From assembly GCA_900555045.1 (NCBI GenBank), contig USJW01000086.1, positions 1-21,195 of the forward strand: a DNA stretch of 21,195 nucleotides, read 5' to 3'. Below, in pieces: positions 21,192-21,195 of this stretch; within the stretch, counting starts at the first letter, position 1; every line of letters begins with the position of its first letter. The position numbers were made by a program, and so were the translations under genes. The notes under the pieces were generated by a model, which was not told the origin of the DNA, searched no databases, and saw nothing but the letters and a program-made list of their open reading frames with translations. Source of the DNA: an uncultured Clostridium sp. Lineage in GTDB: Bacteria > Bacillota > Clostridia > Lachnospirales > Lachnospiraceae.

Positions 21192-21195
21192 ATTG

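Overview
The window looks like a piece of a gut-type, fairly GC-rich Bacillota genome, probably a Lachnospiraceae (Clostridia) member. The reasons are strong AGGAGG-type ribosome sites, sigma-A promoters, a YesN/YesM-type two-component pair beside a lipoprotein sugar ABC importer, and small families typical of gut Clostridia (SUKH, Imm11, DUF4261, YoaP). This is inference from style and gene families, not a species call. Bases 1-74 are not genomic: they are an Illumina P7 adapter preceded by a T run, so the real sequence starts at about 75 at a contig edge.

Region 1 (75-2940, + strand) is an accessory block. It starts with the frameshifted 3' end of a CPxCG zinc-ribbon-like gene. A tight array of three immunity-type genes follows: SUKH/Smi1-Knr4, a DMP19/DUF4375-like protein and Imm11/DUF1629. 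Then come an XRE regulator with its own promoter and a small CxC...CxC protein. The array resembles the immunity tail of a polymorphic-toxin locus whose toxin would lie beyond the contig edge.

Region 2 (2941-10719) is mixed housekeeping and accessory content. A long imperfect palindrome lies at the convergent junction before a SulP anion transporter with a STAS domain (- strand, good promoter). Next are a GNAT acetyltransferase, a decayed GNAT gene with an in-frame stop, and a YoaP-type GNAT/thioredoxin-like fusion (+ strand, near-consensus promoter, TTG start). A SAM methyltransferase sits downstream of a 788-residue TPR-DUF4261 protein that carries a 33-bp tandem repeat. A conserved unknown protein then ends at a perfect 15-bp hairpin.

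Region 3 (10728-21195, all - strand) is a carbohydrate-use locus. In transcription order it holds two ABC permeases, a lipoprotein solute-binding protein, a terminator, a new promoter, an AraC-type response regulator, a YesM-type histidine kinase, a Cys-type sulfatase and a GH36 alpha-galactosidase. Regulator, kinase and sulfatase overlap by ATGA junctions. The simplest model is that a galactose-containing, possibly sulfated, oligosaccharide is imported, then desulfated and cleaved in the cytoplasm, while the kinase senses sugar outside and the regulator activates the importer promoter. No transport ATPase and no sulfatase-maturing enzyme lie in the window, so both must be supplied from elsewhere.

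No tRNA, rRNA, CRISPR array or transposase was seen, and no gap between genes exceeds 300 bases.
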